Source: Belliella filtrata (GTDB lineage: Bacteria > Bacteroidota > Bacteroidia > Cytophagales > Cyclobacteriaceae). Taken from it: a stretch of DNA of 38,315 nucleotides. The DNA is taken from positions 1 to 38,315 of the forward strand of contig NZ_JAKZGP010000049.1 in assembly GCF_022549775.1 (NCBI RefSeq). Reading direction: 5' to 3'. Position 1 is the first letter of the stretch; every line of letters starts with the position of its first letter. The position numbers and the translations under genes were made by a program. The notes under the pieces were generated by a model. The model saw only the letters and a list, made by a program, of their open reading frames with translations. It was not told where the DNA came from and did no database searches. Of this stretch, positions 8,014 to 17,130 are shown one piece after another.

Positions 8014-10521
8014 TTAATTATTATTCATCATTGCGCCTGCGGCCCCTTCACCACCTTCTTTCATATCATCATTGGTCACGCCTCTTTTTTTCCTTCTACC
8101 ACCATCTACACTAAGCTTACCTATTCTATAAGAGAAGTTGATTTTGAAGTTCATGTTTCTCATACCTACTACACTTTGTTGTACGATAGTAGGAGTTACC
8201 AATTCATTGTTGATTCTAAACTCAGGGGTAAAGAAGTTATCCGCTCCAATGCCTATAGTTCCTCTTTTTTCATTGAATTGCTTATTGATACTCATGCCAT
8301 ACATTCCAAAGCCTCCTGCTGAACCTTGCAGCTGGACTTGTCTTCCTCTCACAAAAGTAAAGGCTTGAATCTGCCAATCTTTAGGAAGGGTATAGTTACC
8401 AAATAGCCTTCCACTCACCACAAATCCTTCATTGGATGCGGCAAACATTGGATTTTCAAGACCATTGGTAAGCATGGAGTAATAAGTATCTATACTTCCG
8501 TTCAAAGAAAATTTTCCAGAAACACTGATATTGGTAAAAACACTCATCCCTACCGCTCTCTCTCGGCCAATGTTCTCAAAAGTCGTAAAGATCACATCAT
8601 CTTCACTTACATTTCTCACTGGCTGAATAGATCCAGTTGTATTTCTAAAGTATGAGGAGAAATTCAATGAGCTTCCACCGATATAAGTACTATATCCCAA
8701 CTCAAAATTATCAGTCAATTCAGGTTCAAGCAATGGATTACCTTGGGACTGCTGCTGAGGGTTAGCTTGGTTCAAGTTTGGATTCAAAAACTGCAAAGAA
8801 GGTCTCTGGATTCTTCTGTTGTATGCTGCTTTGACCATATTACCATTGGTAAGTTTTTTTCCGAAATTGAAACTAGGAACGAAAACTCCATAAGATGGGA
8901 TATCAGCTGGCAAGTTAGAATCTCTAAAATCTGCATCAATTACTGTGTACTCATATCTCAATCCACCTTTCACTGTATAATCATTCCCAAGCCCAAGTGT
9001 ATAAGATGCATATGCTGCAGTTACATTTTGATCGTAAGTGAATTCATTTGAAAATGTAGCATCATCCACCCTCACAAATGGTCCATCCGAACCGTCTGCT
9101 GTAAAGTATGCGAAATCAGAAGTAACCTTTCTTAAGATATTTTTCGCCCCATATTCTAAGATCTGGTTTTTGCTATTTCCAATCGGGGACACATAATCAA
9201 GCTGAATAGTATATTCCTCATTGACCCCCAGGTTTTCATTTTTCACTCTACTAATGATCTCTGTAAAAGTACCATTGTAGAGACTATTGATGAAATCGTT
9301 CGTATTGTTGTTTCTACTATACAAACCCGAAACACTAAATTCCTTTTGAGGCTTGTCAAATGTTCTTGTATAATTGAAATTCAAATCGATAGTATTGGAA
9401 AGGTTATCTGTATTGACATCTCTCAAAAGCGCAGATATCAATTCTTCTTCCTGAAAAGTTTCTGTCAAAAGTCCATCCTGCTTGTTTCTCATGTTTCTCA
9501 ATCCAATACTTGCAGAAGCTGTAAGGAAGTCCTTCTTGGACATTTCATAATCCCAACCTAAATTATACCTTCCAAAAAGCATGTTGTTTCGCGTATCTGC
9601 TTGCTGCTGAATCAGCGAAGAGCTACCATCTGGATTGATCAAGGTTTGTGTATTTTCGAAAGAGCCCAAAATATTATATCCAGCTCTACCAAAGCCTCCA
9701 AGCGTCCAACCCATTTTCCCTCTTTTGAGACTAGCATTTAGTCCTAAGTTAGATCCTCTAAGTCCCGCACTTGAATTTACGTTCAAAGACGCTCCTTGTA
9801 GGTTGTTCTTTTTAGTGATAATGTTCAAAACCCCACCTGTACCTTCTGCATCATATTTTGCTGAAGGAGAAGTAATCACTTCTACAGATTTGATCTCTTC
9901 AGCGGGGATTTGTTTTAAGGCGTCTGAAATATTACTTGCAACAATAGCTGATTGTTTTCCATCTATGAGTACCAAGATATTTGAACTTCCTCTCATGGAT
10001 ACATTACCATCCAAATCTACAGAAAGCATTGGAACTCTTCTTAGCACATCACTTGCATCTCCTCCCGCAGTAGTAAGATCATTTTCTGCATTATAGATCG
10101 TCCTATCCACTTTCTCTTCTATCAATTGACGCTGACCTTGCACTGTAACTTCTTCAAGTCCCATGGCTTCTTGCTCTAGCTTGATTTCTCCCAATTTCAC
10201 ATTAGAATTGGTCGCACTGATAGAGATCACTGAAGAAGTGTATGCTTCAAAGCCCATAAAACTCACTTGAAGTACATACTCCCCATCTTTGAAGCCTGTG
10301 ATCACAAACTCTCCATCCATATCTGCAACAGCCCCAGCCACATTTTGCATCGTCGCTGCATTCATCAATGCCGCAGCTGCGTATGGTACAGTCTCTGATG
10401 TCGAACCGTCAATGACTTTACCTGTAATCTTGTAGACTGGCTTATCTTGAGCATTTGCCTGTTGAAAAATCATTGCCCAAAGCACAAGTGTGAGGGACAA
10501 TAGTTGGTATTTTGTTTTCAT
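8014..10521 (-). CDS. TonB-receptor-like outer membrane beta-barrel protein
   Basis: The 835-aa product starts at ATG 10521 with a Sec signal peptide (residues 1-24, cut after ANA). A carboxypeptidase-like regulatory domain follows at about 30-115 (ITGKVIDGST...GFKDGEYVLQVSFMGFEAY), then a plug-like domain at about 135-225 (DASDVLRRVPMLSVDLDGNVSMRG, VLIDGK, GTGGVLNIITKK) and a long beta-barrel to the end that fits the OMP_b-brl_3 type. The tail is charged and ends GGEGAAGAMMNNN. Transported substrate unknown. In-frame codons up to 10617 precede the signal peptide and are excluded. It is divergent from a LytS/LytTR pair, which may control it. Confidence 0.9.
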   Translation of the reverse strand: MKTKYQLLSLTLVLWAMIFQQANAQDKPVYKITGKVIDGSTSETVPYAAAALMNAATMQNVAGAVADMDGEFVITGFKDGEYVLQVSFMGFEAYTSSVISISATNSNVKLGEIKLEQEAMGLEEVTVQGQRQLIEEKVDRTIYNAENDLTTAGGDASDVLRRVPMLSVDLDGNVSMRGSSNILVLIDGKQSAIVASNISDALKQIPAEEIKSVEVITSPSAKYDAEGTGGVLNIITKKNNLQGASLNVNSSAGLRGSNLGLNASLKRGKMGWTLGGFGRAGYNILGSFENTQTLINPDGSSSLIQQQADTRNNMLFGRYNLGWDYEMSKKDFLTASASIGLRNMRNKQDGLLTETFQEEELISALLRDVNTDNLSNTIDLNFNYTRTFDKPQKEFSVSGLYSRNNNTNDFINSLYNGTFTEIISRVKNENLGVNEEYTIQLDYVSPIGNSKNQILEYGAKNILRKVTSDFAYFTADGSDGPFVRVDDATFSNEFTYDQNVTAAYASYTLGLGNDYTVKGGLRYEYTVIDADFRDSNLPADIPSYGVFVPSFNFGKKLTNGNMVKAAYNRRIQRPSLQFLNPNLNQANPQQQSQGNPLLEPELTDNFELGYSTYIGGSSLNFSSYFRNTTGSIQPVRNVSEDDVIFTTFENIGRERAVGMSVFTNISVSGKFSLNGSIDTYYSMLTNGLENPMFAASNEGFVVSGRLFGNYTLPKDWQIQAFTFVRGRQVQLQGSAGGFGMYGMSINKQFNEKRGTIGIGADNFFTPEFRINNELVTPTIVQQSVVGMRNMNFKINFSYRIGKLSVDGGRRKKRGVTNDDMKEGGEGAAGAMMNNN

Positions 10522-10847
10522 TATTATGATAAATTTACTTTCGTTGATTCGCTCTTGACATTTTCTCAAAATGGTCCAAATCTTTGAGGAGTTCAAAACC
10601 CTACTTTGATCAGACACAATTCGTCAACAAAGAAACTTTGTTCAATTATCAAAAAAAAATAGAATAGACTGAATGGAAGTATTCATCGACAAAGTCCGTG
10701 AATTTAGGGATGAAAGATTATGGCCAAAACCAAAACACAATTAATCCACCGATTCTAATGATTCATCGGTAAAATCCCCTGTTTCGCAGATAATAATTGT
10801 TTAAATACAAAATTTTATTTTTGTTTACCCTGCCAAACAAGCTCAAC
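10522..10847. promoter_or_regulatory. Shared upstream region of the beta-barrel gene and LytS/LytTR operon
   Basis: This 326-bp divergent region holds a perfect 7-bp inverted repeat at 10626-10642 (AACAAAG, AAA, CTTTGTT) and two 17-bp direct repeats whose starts are 80 bp apart: ATTCATCGACAAAGTCC (10681-10697) and ATTCATCGGTAAAATCC (10761-10777). A further inverted pair ACCGAT/ATCGGT overlaps the second repeat. LytTR regulators usually bind direct repeats, so these are candidate operators. Confidence 0.5.
10797..10823 (+). promoter_or_regulatory. Promoter of the LytS/LytTR operon
   Basis: TTG (10797-10799), a 16-base spacer and TATTTTTG (10816-10823) match the Bacteroidota promoter consensus. 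It lies 24 bases upstream of ATG 10848 and starts 20 bases after the second direct repeat. Confidence 0.7.
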
Positions 10848-11924
10848 ATGAAAATCCAAACCGATTACAAACAAAATCTATCTATACTAACCCACGTTTT
10901 GGGCTGGGCATTATTTGGTTTGGTGATATTCATCCTATCCCCTTTGTCAGCGGGAGTAGAAAGACCGATAGCATTCTGGATCAAGCAAAGTTTGAATTTC
11001 TCCTTGTTGATATTGATCTTCTATACCAATTACTTTTACCTAATCCCTAAGGTTCTTTTCAAAAATAAAATACCATTATTTCTTTTTGTCAACCTTATCG
11101 CTGGAATGGGATGCATCCTCTTGCTCATCGCATTTGATGACTGGACAAACATGCAAGAGCTAATGCACAAAGCCTATAGACCAGACATTCCTTACAAACC
11201 AAAACCTCGAAACTACTACTGGGACATTTCACAACTCTTGGTATTCTTCATGGTGATAGGTATCAGCACAAGTGTGGCTGCTGTACAAAAATGGCAAATT
11301 GACGAAGCTTTGAGACTTGAGCAAAACAGGCAACAGATTGATTCCGAGCTTAATTACCTAAAAGCACAGATCAATCCACATTTTTTCTTTAACACGCTAA
11401 ACAATATCTACTCGCTCACTAACATAGACATAGAGAAATCTAAATCTGCTTTGCTAAAACTTAGTAGAATGATGAGGTATGTGCTTTATGAGACAGAAAA
11501 AAGCAATACGCTACTTTCAAAAGAAATAGACTTTGTGATGGATTTCGTAGAACTGATGAAAATCAGACTATCCTCAAAGGTAAATCTCACCATTTCTATT
11601 CCAGAAAAATATCAAGATGCACCAGTAGCCCCAATGCTGCTCCTTCCGTACATAGAGAATTGCTTCAAGCACGGCATCAGCTCTCAACAAGTGAGCAACA
11701 TCTACATAGGGATCGAAATATCAAACCATACCCTTATACTTGAGACTAAAAACTCCATATTCCATTCCAAAGACCGAACTCCAGAGGGAAAAGATAGTGG
11801 AATTGGACTTCAAAATACTAAAAGAAGGCTAGATTTGCTTTATGACAAAAAGTATGTTTTGCAGATTGATAGTGAGAATGAAGAAAAAACATACCATGTT
11901 TTACTCAAAATAGACCTTCAATGA
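10848..11924 (+). CDS. LytS/YehU-type sensor histidine kinase
   Basis: The 358-aa product has four predicted membrane helices (about 15-32, 48-68, 75-97, 127-147), a short coiled linker, then the His_kinase (PF06580) signature QINPHFFFNTLNNIYSL with His178 as phospho-acceptor. An HATPase region follows with LLLPYIENCFKHGI and GIGLQNTKRRLDLLY. It has no extracellular sensing domain of any size, so the signal is probably sensed in or near the membrane. A TTG-led extension to 10797 is rejected because the promoter lies inside it. The last 4 bases overlap the LytTR regulator start (ATGA). Confidence 0.93.
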   Translation: MKIQTDYKQNLSILTHVLGWALFGLVIFILSPLSAGVERPIAFWIKQSLNFSLLILIFYTNYFYLIPKVLFKNKIPLFLFVNLIAGMGCILLLIAFDDWTNMQELMHKAYRPDIPYKPKPRNYYWDISQLLVFFMVIGISTSVAAVQKWQIDEALRLEQNRQQIDSELNYLKAQINPHFFFNTLNNIYSLTNIDIEKSKSALLKLSRMMRYVLYETEKSNTLLSKEIDFVMDFVELMKIRLSSKVNLTISIPEKYQDAPVAPMLLLPYIENCFKHGISSQQVSNIYIGIEISNHTLILETKNSIFHSKDRTPEGKDSGIGLQNTKRRLDLLYDKKYVLQIDSENEEKTYHVLLKIDLQ

Positions 11925-12655
11925 AGTTAAAATGTGTAGCCATAGATGATGAACCTCTAGCACTTGAATTAGTAGCTAAATTCATTAGCCAAACAGCTTT
12001 TTTGGAACTTGTATCCACCTTCGAAAATGCTATCGAAGCATTAAGTTTTCTCAATCAAGAAGAGGTTCATTTGGTATTCCTTGACATCCAAATGCCTGAC
12101 TTATCTGGAATGGAGCTCGCTAGAATCCTGGATGGCAAGCAAGGAAAATTCAAACCTAGGATAATTTTCACCACAGCTTACAATCATTTTGCGATTGAAG
12201 GCTACAAAGTAGAGGCTTTGGATTATCTTCTAAAACCATTCAGTTATGAAGAATTTTTCAAATCTGCCACAAAGGCATTTCAATTTTTTGAAGAGAAAGA
12301 AAACCATCTCTCAGCTAATATTGCTTCTCCAAGTGAATACATTTTTCTAAAAGTAGAGTACCAGCTCATCAAAATACTACTGAAGGACATTCAAGTAATC
12401 GAAGCCTATAAAGATTATGTAAAAGTTCATTTACAAGGCAAAACAAGCCCCATTCTGTCTTTAACAAGTCTCAAAAACATGGAAGAAATGCTCCCAAACG
12501 ATAGATTTATGAGGGTGCACAGGTCTTTTATTATTGGTCTAGACCATATTGATGCTGTAGTTCGCAATACTGTTCATATAGGCGATACAGTGATCACTGT
12601 CAGTGAAAACTATAAGGAAAGCTTTATGGACTTTTTGAATAAATGGATAGCATAA
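11921..12655 (+). CDS. LytTR-family response regulator
   Basis: The 244-aa product has an N-terminal receiver (about 1-120) with the acidic pair D9-D10, phospho-acceptor Asp55 in VFLDIQMPD, Thr84 and Lys105 in LLKPF. A LytTR DNA-binding domain (about 138-244) follows, with IQVIEAYKDYVKVHL and FMRVHRSFIIGLDHI. It is the cognate partner of the upstream kinase, with overlapping genes. The likely targets are its own operon and the divergent beta-barrel gene, since the space between carries direct repeats; this is inference. Confidence 0.94.
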   Translation: MKLKCVAIDDEPLALELVAKFISQTAFLELVSTFENAIEALSFLNQEEVHLVFLDIQMPDLSGMELARILDGKQGKFKPRIIFTTAYNHFAIEGYKVEALDYLLKPFSYEEFFKSATKAFQFFEEKENHLSANIASPSEYIFLKVEYQLIKILLKDIQVIEAYKDYVKVHLQGKTSPILSLTSLKNMEEMLPNDRFMRVHRSFIIGLDHIDAVVRNTVHIGDTVITVSENYKESFMDFLNKWIA

Positions 12656-12790
12656 GCTTTAGAAATTTTTTAGAAAAATTAAGAATTCTCATAAATAACA
12701 TTTTGAAACATTTCAAAAAATACGCAGTTTAAGTACTGTGGTTTGATTTTTGCAACACATGTGACAAACCTTTTTAGAAATTTAAGAAGC

Positions 12791-13267
12791 ATGACTGAAG
12801 AACAAAAATCCTTTATGAAAATGGCTATTGAGTTATCTCAAATGGGAATGGATTCAGGTATTGGAGGCCCTTTTGGTTGTGTAATAGTCAAAGACGGGAA
12901 GGTAATCGGCAAAGGCTCCAATGCGGTAGCTTCTACCAATGATCCAACAGCCCATGCAGAAGTAGTAGCTATTCGAGATGCTTGTAAAAACCTCAATAGC
13001 TTTCAGCTTGAAGGTTGCGAACTGTACACTTCTTGCGAGCCATGTCCAATGTGTTTAGGAGCCATTTACTGGGCAAGACCAAGTAAAGTATATTATGCCA
13101 ACACCAAAACTGATGCCGCAAAGGCTGGGTTTGACGATCAATTTATCTATGAAGAGCTTGAATTACCTCACAGTGAAAGAAAAATACCTTTCAATCAATT
13201 TATGAGACAAGAAGCCATAGATGTTTTTGACAACTGGATAAATAAAGAGAATAAAACTGTATATTAA
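12791..13267 (+). CDS. guaD: Guanine deaminase
   Basis: The 158-aa product is a CDA-fold deaminase that matches Bacillus subtilis GuaD along its length: GIGGPFG at 24-29, the zinc site His55-Ala-Glu57 in DPTAHAEV, and Cys85/Cys88 in SCEPCPMCLGAIYWARP. The extended C-terminus typical of the domain-swapped guanine deaminases is present, with AGFDDQFIYEE and a final Tyr. It converts guanine to xanthine in the cytoplasm. I chose ATG 12791 over an upstream ATT at 12743, since the family begins shortly before the first helix. The next gene follows after 17 bases and may be co-transcribed. Confidence 0.9.
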   Translation: MTEEQKSFMKMAIELSQMGMDSGIGGPFGCVIVKDGKVIGKGSNAVASTNDPTAHAEVVAIRDACKNLNSFQLEGCELYTSCEPCPMCLGAIYWARPSKVYYANTKTDAAKAGFDDQFIYEELELPHSERKIPFNQFMRQEAIDVFDNWINKENKTVY

Positions 13268-13284
13268 TTTAAACAACTCAAATT

Positions 13285-13818
13285 ATGAAAAAGCTAATGA
13301 TTGCACTAATGGGAGCTGGAGTCCTATTTGCTTGTAAACAAGAGAAATCAATTGAAGAAAGGTTCATCTATGAAGATGACAAAATCACTGACATAGAAAC
13401 TGGCGATCAATACCTCCTTGAGGAAAGTGAAAGTGAATTTGTACTTGTTCACGATGACGGCAGCAAAGAAACAATCGCCATCGAAGAAGCTCCATTTTTC
13501 GGAACTACCTTATCAGAGGATTATGTGTCTGACTGGAAAAGAAGTATTAAAGAAAGAGAAGAAGTTCTACTTCAAGAGAAAAAAGAACAACTCAAAAAAG
13601 CAAGAAAAGAAAGGTATGCCGATCTTTCAGATGATGAGTTGATGAAAAAATTCCAAAAATCGCACAAAGAAAATGTCGACATGGCTATTCAAATGGACAT
13701 GGTCGCAGAGTTGGTAGATAGAAATGTAGTAAGTGATGATGATGCCAGTGATCTTCTTGAGATAGAGCCAGAATTGGTGAACTTGGACATTGAATTAGAA
13801 TCACCAGAAATTCAATAA
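13285..13818 (+). CDS. Acidic lipoprotein of unknown function
   Basis: The 177-aa product has a lipoprotein signal with lipobox LFAC (Cys17). The mature part is rich in Glu, Asp and Lys: a strand-rich stretch (about 25-75), a charged helix likely to form a coiled coil (about 85-115, WKRSIKEREEVLLQEKKEQLKKARKE), and an acidic C-terminus (VSDDDASDLLEIEPELV). I do not recognise a family. It lies 17 bases after guaD, but a functional link to purine use is not evident. A large hairpin follows. Confidence 0.75.
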   Translation: MKKLMIALMGAGVLFACKQEKSIEERFIYEDDKITDIETGDQYLLEESESEFVLVHDDGSKETIAIEEAPFFGTTLSEDYVSDWKRSIKEREEVLLQEKKEQLKKARKERYADLSDDELMKKFQKSHKENVDMAIQMDMVAELVDRNVVSDDDASDLLEIEPELVNLDIELESPEIQ

Positions 13819-13891
13819 TTTATCAACTTGATTATTCATAAATCTAGTTGAATGCTAACTCCCAAAATTTAATTTGGACGCTATCAATACC

Positions 13892-13955
13892 AAAAATGCC
13901 TTAAGAAGTTTGATTATTCATTGACTTGATGAGTCAAACGATTTAGGGCATTTTA
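13892..13955 (+). terminator. Long hairpin terminator after the guaD-lipoprotein unit
   Basis: AAAATGCC...TTTGA pairs with TCAAA...GGGCATTTT, and an inner TCATtgacttgATGA can also pair. It lies about 75 bases after the stop codon and is followed by T-rich sequence. The interrupted stem makes it less certain than the others. Confidence 0.6.
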
Positions 13956-14079
13956 TTTTTGACTCCCGTATGAATAAGAAAATCTCTTTTCACAATTAAA
14001 AAATTAAATCAAATTTGGTCTTTGAGAAGGATAAAAAGAAAAAAGGTAGGTAATTTTACTATTCCACAAAATCAAACCT

Positions 14080-14907
14080 ATGATAGAAACCTTAGAATCC
14101 TTCGCTAAAGAAATAGGCCCCGTATGGTCTGCCCTTATAGCGACTACTTTTACTTGGCTTGTCACAGCACTCGGGGCTTCATTAGTTTTCTTTTTCAAAG
14201 AAGTCAAAAGATCTGTATTTGATACATTATTGGGATTCACTGGAGGCGTGATGATTGCGGCAAGTTTTTGGTCACTTTTGGCACCAAGCATCAAGCATTC
14301 AGAAGAGCTTTTCCCATACCCTTCATGGGTGCCAGCTGCGGTTGGCTTCTTGACTGGAGGACTTTTTATCTTTGGACTGGACAAGTTAATGCCACATTTG
14401 CATATCAATTTCGACAATAGCGAATCAGAGGGCATGAAGACCAAATGGCATAAATCGACCCTACTCCTTCTAGCAATTACTTTACACAATATTCCAGAAG
14501 GACTTGCTGTAGGCATTCTTTTTGGTGCTGCCTCTATGGGTTTTGAAGGGGCTAGTATTACTGCTGCTATCGCTTTAGCGATAGGTATTGCCATACAAAA
14601 TTTTCCTGAAGGTATGGCTGTATCAATGCCCTTAAGAAGGAATGGAGTAAGCCGAAGAAGGAGTTTTTGGTTTGGTCAACTCTCTGCGATTGTAGAGCCA
14701 GTGGCAGGAGTAGTTGGTGCTATCGCCGTAATATACATGCAAGACATTCTGCCATACGCTTTATCATTTGCAGCTGGTGCTATGATCTTTGTGGTCGTAG
14801 AAGAAGTGATTCCCGAAACCCAAAGAGATAAATATACAGACCTTGCAGTATTAGGATTTATGGCTGGATTTACTATCATGATGATATTGGACGTAGCTTT
14901 AGGATAA
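14080..14907 (+). CDS. ZIP family (GufA/ZupT-like) metal transporter
   Basis: The 275-aa product has about eight membrane helices and the ZIP metal-binding motifs: HNIPEG at 136-141 in helix 4 and QNFPEG at 173-178 in helix 5, with EE at 241-242 in a later helix. ZIP carriers bring Zn, Fe or Mn into the cytoplasm; the GufA subgroup has this arrangement. A His-containing loop (PHLHINFDN, 105-113) lies between helices 3 and 4. No Zur/Fur-like operator could be named upstream. It is a single gene, 108 bases ahead of the SLC13 permease. Confidence 0.92.
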   Translation: MIETLESFAKEIGPVWSALIATTFTWLVTALGASLVFFFKEVKRSVFDTLLGFTGGVMIAASFWSLLAPSIKHSEELFPYPSWVPAAVGFLTGGLFIFGLDKLMPHLHINFDNSESEGMKTKWHKSTLLLLAITLHNIPEGLAVGILFGAASMGFEGASITAAIALAIGIAIQNFPEGMAVSMPLRRNGVSRRRSFWFGQLSAIVEPVAGVVGAIAVIYMQDILPYALSFAAGAMIFVVVEEVIPETQRDKYTDLAVLGFMAGFTIMMILDVALG

Positions 14908-15015
14908 ATCAAATTCTTAAATATACTGCTTAAAACAGAAAGTTAACTTAAAGACCAAAACCTGATTTAAGTACTTATATTTACTCCTTAATTATCACCC
15001 TCAATAATCACTTAA

Positions 15016-16788
15016 ATGGACGAGTTGATCGTATTTGGCATTCTGGTGTTTGCCTTGGTATTTTTCATATGGGGTAAATTCCGCTATGATGTAGTTGCTA
15101 TAACGTGTTTGTTAGCGTTGGTACTGTTCGGAATCACCCCGCCTGACGAAGCTTTTGTAGGCTTTGCTCATCCTGCAGTAGTCACTGTTGCCGTGATCTT
15201 GATCGTAAGCGCAGGGCTTCAAAGCTCGGGACTCATCGATATGATTGGGAACTGGGTGATGAGAATTGGAAAAAACACTTTGCTCCAAGTCGCTGCATTG
15301 AGTACCATTGTCGCCTTTGCTTCTGCATTTATGAACAATATAGGTGCCCTTGCAGTGATGATGCCTGTAGCTCTCCACCTAGCAAAGAAAAGCGGCAACT
15401 CCCCTTCTTCACTCCTGATGCCTATTGCTTTTGCTTCACTTCTAGGTGGAATGATCACCTTGATAGGCACCCCTCCCAATATCATCATATCTAGTTATCG
15501 TAGCAATGAAATGGGCGACGCATTTCGCATGTTTGATTTTGCCCCAGTGGGTATTGGCGTCACGATCATTGGGCTTGTTTTCATCATCCTACTAGGTTGG
15601 AGATGGATTCCAAAAAGAATAAATGGTAGCACAAAAGGCGACAATTATTTTGATATTGATGAATACATCACTGAGATCATCATTGAGGAAGATAGTAAGT
15701 TAGCGGGAAACCCCCTCATGCATATTCATAAAATCAGTGATGCTGAAATTCAAGTGCTCAATGTGATTCGAAGTAGCTATTTGATACATGCTCCTGACAT
15801 GAATATGGTAATTAGGAAAGGTGACATTATCACAATATCTAGTGACGGAGAAGATCTGAAAGAATTTCTGGAAAAAAGCAATAGCAAACTAGTACCCAAT
15901 CAAGAAACGGAAGAAAAGGCCATAGGAAGTAGCGAAATATCCATTGTAGAAGCTGTAATCATGGCCGAAGCTCCTATCACTAACCAAACAGCTAGTAGCT
16001 TAAGTATGAGAAATAGGTTTGGTGTCAACTTATTAGCAATCTCAAGACAAGATAAAAAGATTAAAAAGCGACTTGACAAGATAAAGTTCAAAGTAGGTGA
16101 TGTCCTTTTGATTCAAGGGAACACAGAAAAGATCAATGACAGCCTACAAGCTATGGGATGCTTACCATTGGCTGACAGGGGCTTCGAGTTAGGCAAACCA
16201 AAAAGAGTAATCATAGCACTATCTATTTTTATCACGTCTATTGCCTTGGTGATCACCGATATTATCCCAGTCCAGATCAGCTTTACATTAGCAGCCTTAG
16301 CGATGGTTTTGACCAATACACTAAGCATCAAAGATATCTATCAAAAAATAGATTGGCCCGTTATTGTGCTTCTCGGAGCCATGCTCCCCTTAGGAACTGC
16401 TCTGGAAGAAACTGGTGGCGCCAACACAATCGCAAGTCAATTGGTGAAAATCGGAGCAGACTTCCCTCCTGCTGCTACCCTAACACTATTCTTTGTCACT
16501 ACCATGCTTCTTTCTAATGTGATTAACAATGCAGCCTGCGCAGTGTTGATGGCTCCTATAGCCCTGAGGATTGCAGAAGGTATGGATGTATCATCAGATC
16601 CTTTTCTTATGGCTATTGCCATAGCGGCATCAGCTGCATTCTTGACACCTATCGGGCATCAGTCCAATACACTTGTGATGGGACCAGGCGGCTATGCTTT
16701 CAAAGATTATTTAAGAATGGGAGTTCCCATTTCAATTTTGATCACATTGGGAGCAATCCCCCTGATTTTATTCTTCTGGCCTTTATAA
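15016..16788 (+). CDS. SLC13-family permease with two RCK_C (TrkA-C) domains
   Basis: The 590-aa product has two membrane halves. The first (about 1-200) holds MNNIGALAVMMP (106-117) and GTPPNIIIS (151-159). The second (about 395-590) holds SNVINNAACAVLMAP. The hairpin-loop sequences are those of the ion transporter/SLC13 superfamily. Between them (about 210-390) lie two RCK_C-like soluble domains ('LAGNPLMHIHKISDAEIQVL', 'RFGVNLLAISRQ', 'KFKVGDVLLIQG'), as in many bacterial SLC13-type permeases of sulfate or unknown anions. Substrate unknown. It follows the ZIP gene in the same direction. Confidence 0.9.
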   Translation: MDELIVFGILVFALVFFIWGKFRYDVVAITCLLALVLFGITPPDEAFVGFAHPAVVTVAVILIVSAGLQSSGLIDMIGNWVMRIGKNTLLQVAALSTIVAFASAFMNNIGALAVMMPVALHLAKKSGNSPSSLLMPIAFASLLGGMITLIGTPPNIIISSYRSNEMGDAFRMFDFAPVGIGVTIIGLVFIILLGWRWIPKRINGSTKGDNYFDIDEYITEIIIEEDSKLAGNPLMHIHKISDAEIQVLNVIRSSYLIHAPDMNMVIRKGDIITISSDGEDLKEFLEKSNSKLVPNQETEEKAIGSSEISIVEAVIMAEAPITNQTASSLSMRNRFGVNLLAISRQDKKIKKRLDKIKFKVGDVLLIQGNTEKINDSLQAMGCLPLADRGFELGKPKRVIIALSIFITSIALVITDIIPVQISFTLAALAMVLTNTLSIKDIYQKIDWPVIVLLGAMLPLGTALEETGGANTIASQLVKIGADFPPAATLTLFFVTTMLLSNVINNAACAVLMAPIALRIAEGMDVSSDPFLMAIAIAASAAFLTPIGHQSNTLVMGPGGYAFKDYLRMGVPISILITLGAIPLILFFWPL

Positions 16789-16880
16789 AAACTCTCAATC
16801 TAGGCTATTTTCAGAGTTTTTAAAGTAATCCCGCACTTGAAAGCTCTTGAAAAGTTCATAATTTGTTAAAAACCAGAAAC

Positions 16881-16900
16881 ATGGTTAAAATTTTAACCAT
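16881..16900. repeat. 20-bp perfect palindrome, first of two related sites
   Basis: ATGGTTAAAATTTTAACCAT is its own reverse complement. A second, imperfect copy with the same right half (TTTTAACCAT) lies at 16933-16952, 52 bp further on. The pair could be a regulator-binding site or part of an RNA; neither is shown. Confidence 0.8.
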
Positions 16901-16932
16901 AAAAACGAATAAAAACATAATATCACTAAAAA

Positions 16933-16952
16933 TCGGTTTAAATTTTAACCAT
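16933..16952. repeat. Second, imperfect copy of the 20-bp palindrome
   Basis: TCGGTTTAAATTTTAACCAT differs from a perfect palindrome at three paired positions and shares its right half and following A-tract with the site at 16881. It directly precedes the terminator hairpin at 16957. Confidence 0.7.
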
Positions 16953-16956
16953 AAAA

Positions 16957-16983
16957 AAAGGAATCTTTGAAAAAGATTCCTTT
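16957..16983. terminator. Terminator hairpin downstream of the SLC13 permease
   Basis: AAAGGAATCTTT pairs with AAAGATTCCTTT around a 3-base loop. On the minus strand the hairpin is followed by seven T, on the plus strand by TTTGTTGG, so it may act best for minus-strand transcripts. It is 169 bases after the permease stop. Confidence 0.7.
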
Positions 16984-17098
16984 GTTGGGTTTATTTGCAA
17001 CTGACTTCAGCCATATTTACTTTGGTAAATTTTAAACTTTGTGAGTTTTTTCGATACCAAAATTTTCTAAACATAACAAAAACATAACAAACAACCAT

Positions 17099-17130
17099 AA
17101 AACTTTGAGAAAATTTTTTCAAAGTTTTTT
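17099..17130 (+). terminator. Second terminator-like hairpin in the gene-free region
   Basis: AAAACTTTGA pairs with TCAAAGTTTT and is followed by T residues (TTTTTT in all). No gene ends nearby on the plus strand, so it would end either read-through from the permease or a short transcript made after 16983. Confidence 0.6.

Noticed and set aside
9635-10096. 153-aa plus-strand frame inside the beta-barrel gene
   Set aside because: It is antisense to a well-conserved gene, and the composition is that of a shadow frame.
16881-16952. Origin-like AT-rich palindromes
   Set aside because: There are no DnaA boxes, dnaA/dnaN/parAB neighbours or iterons nearby.
17089-17100. Short direct repeats of ACATAACAAA suggestive of a repeat array
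   Set aside because: There are only two adjacent copies in AT-rich DNA, with no regular spacers, so this is not a CRISPR array or iteron set.
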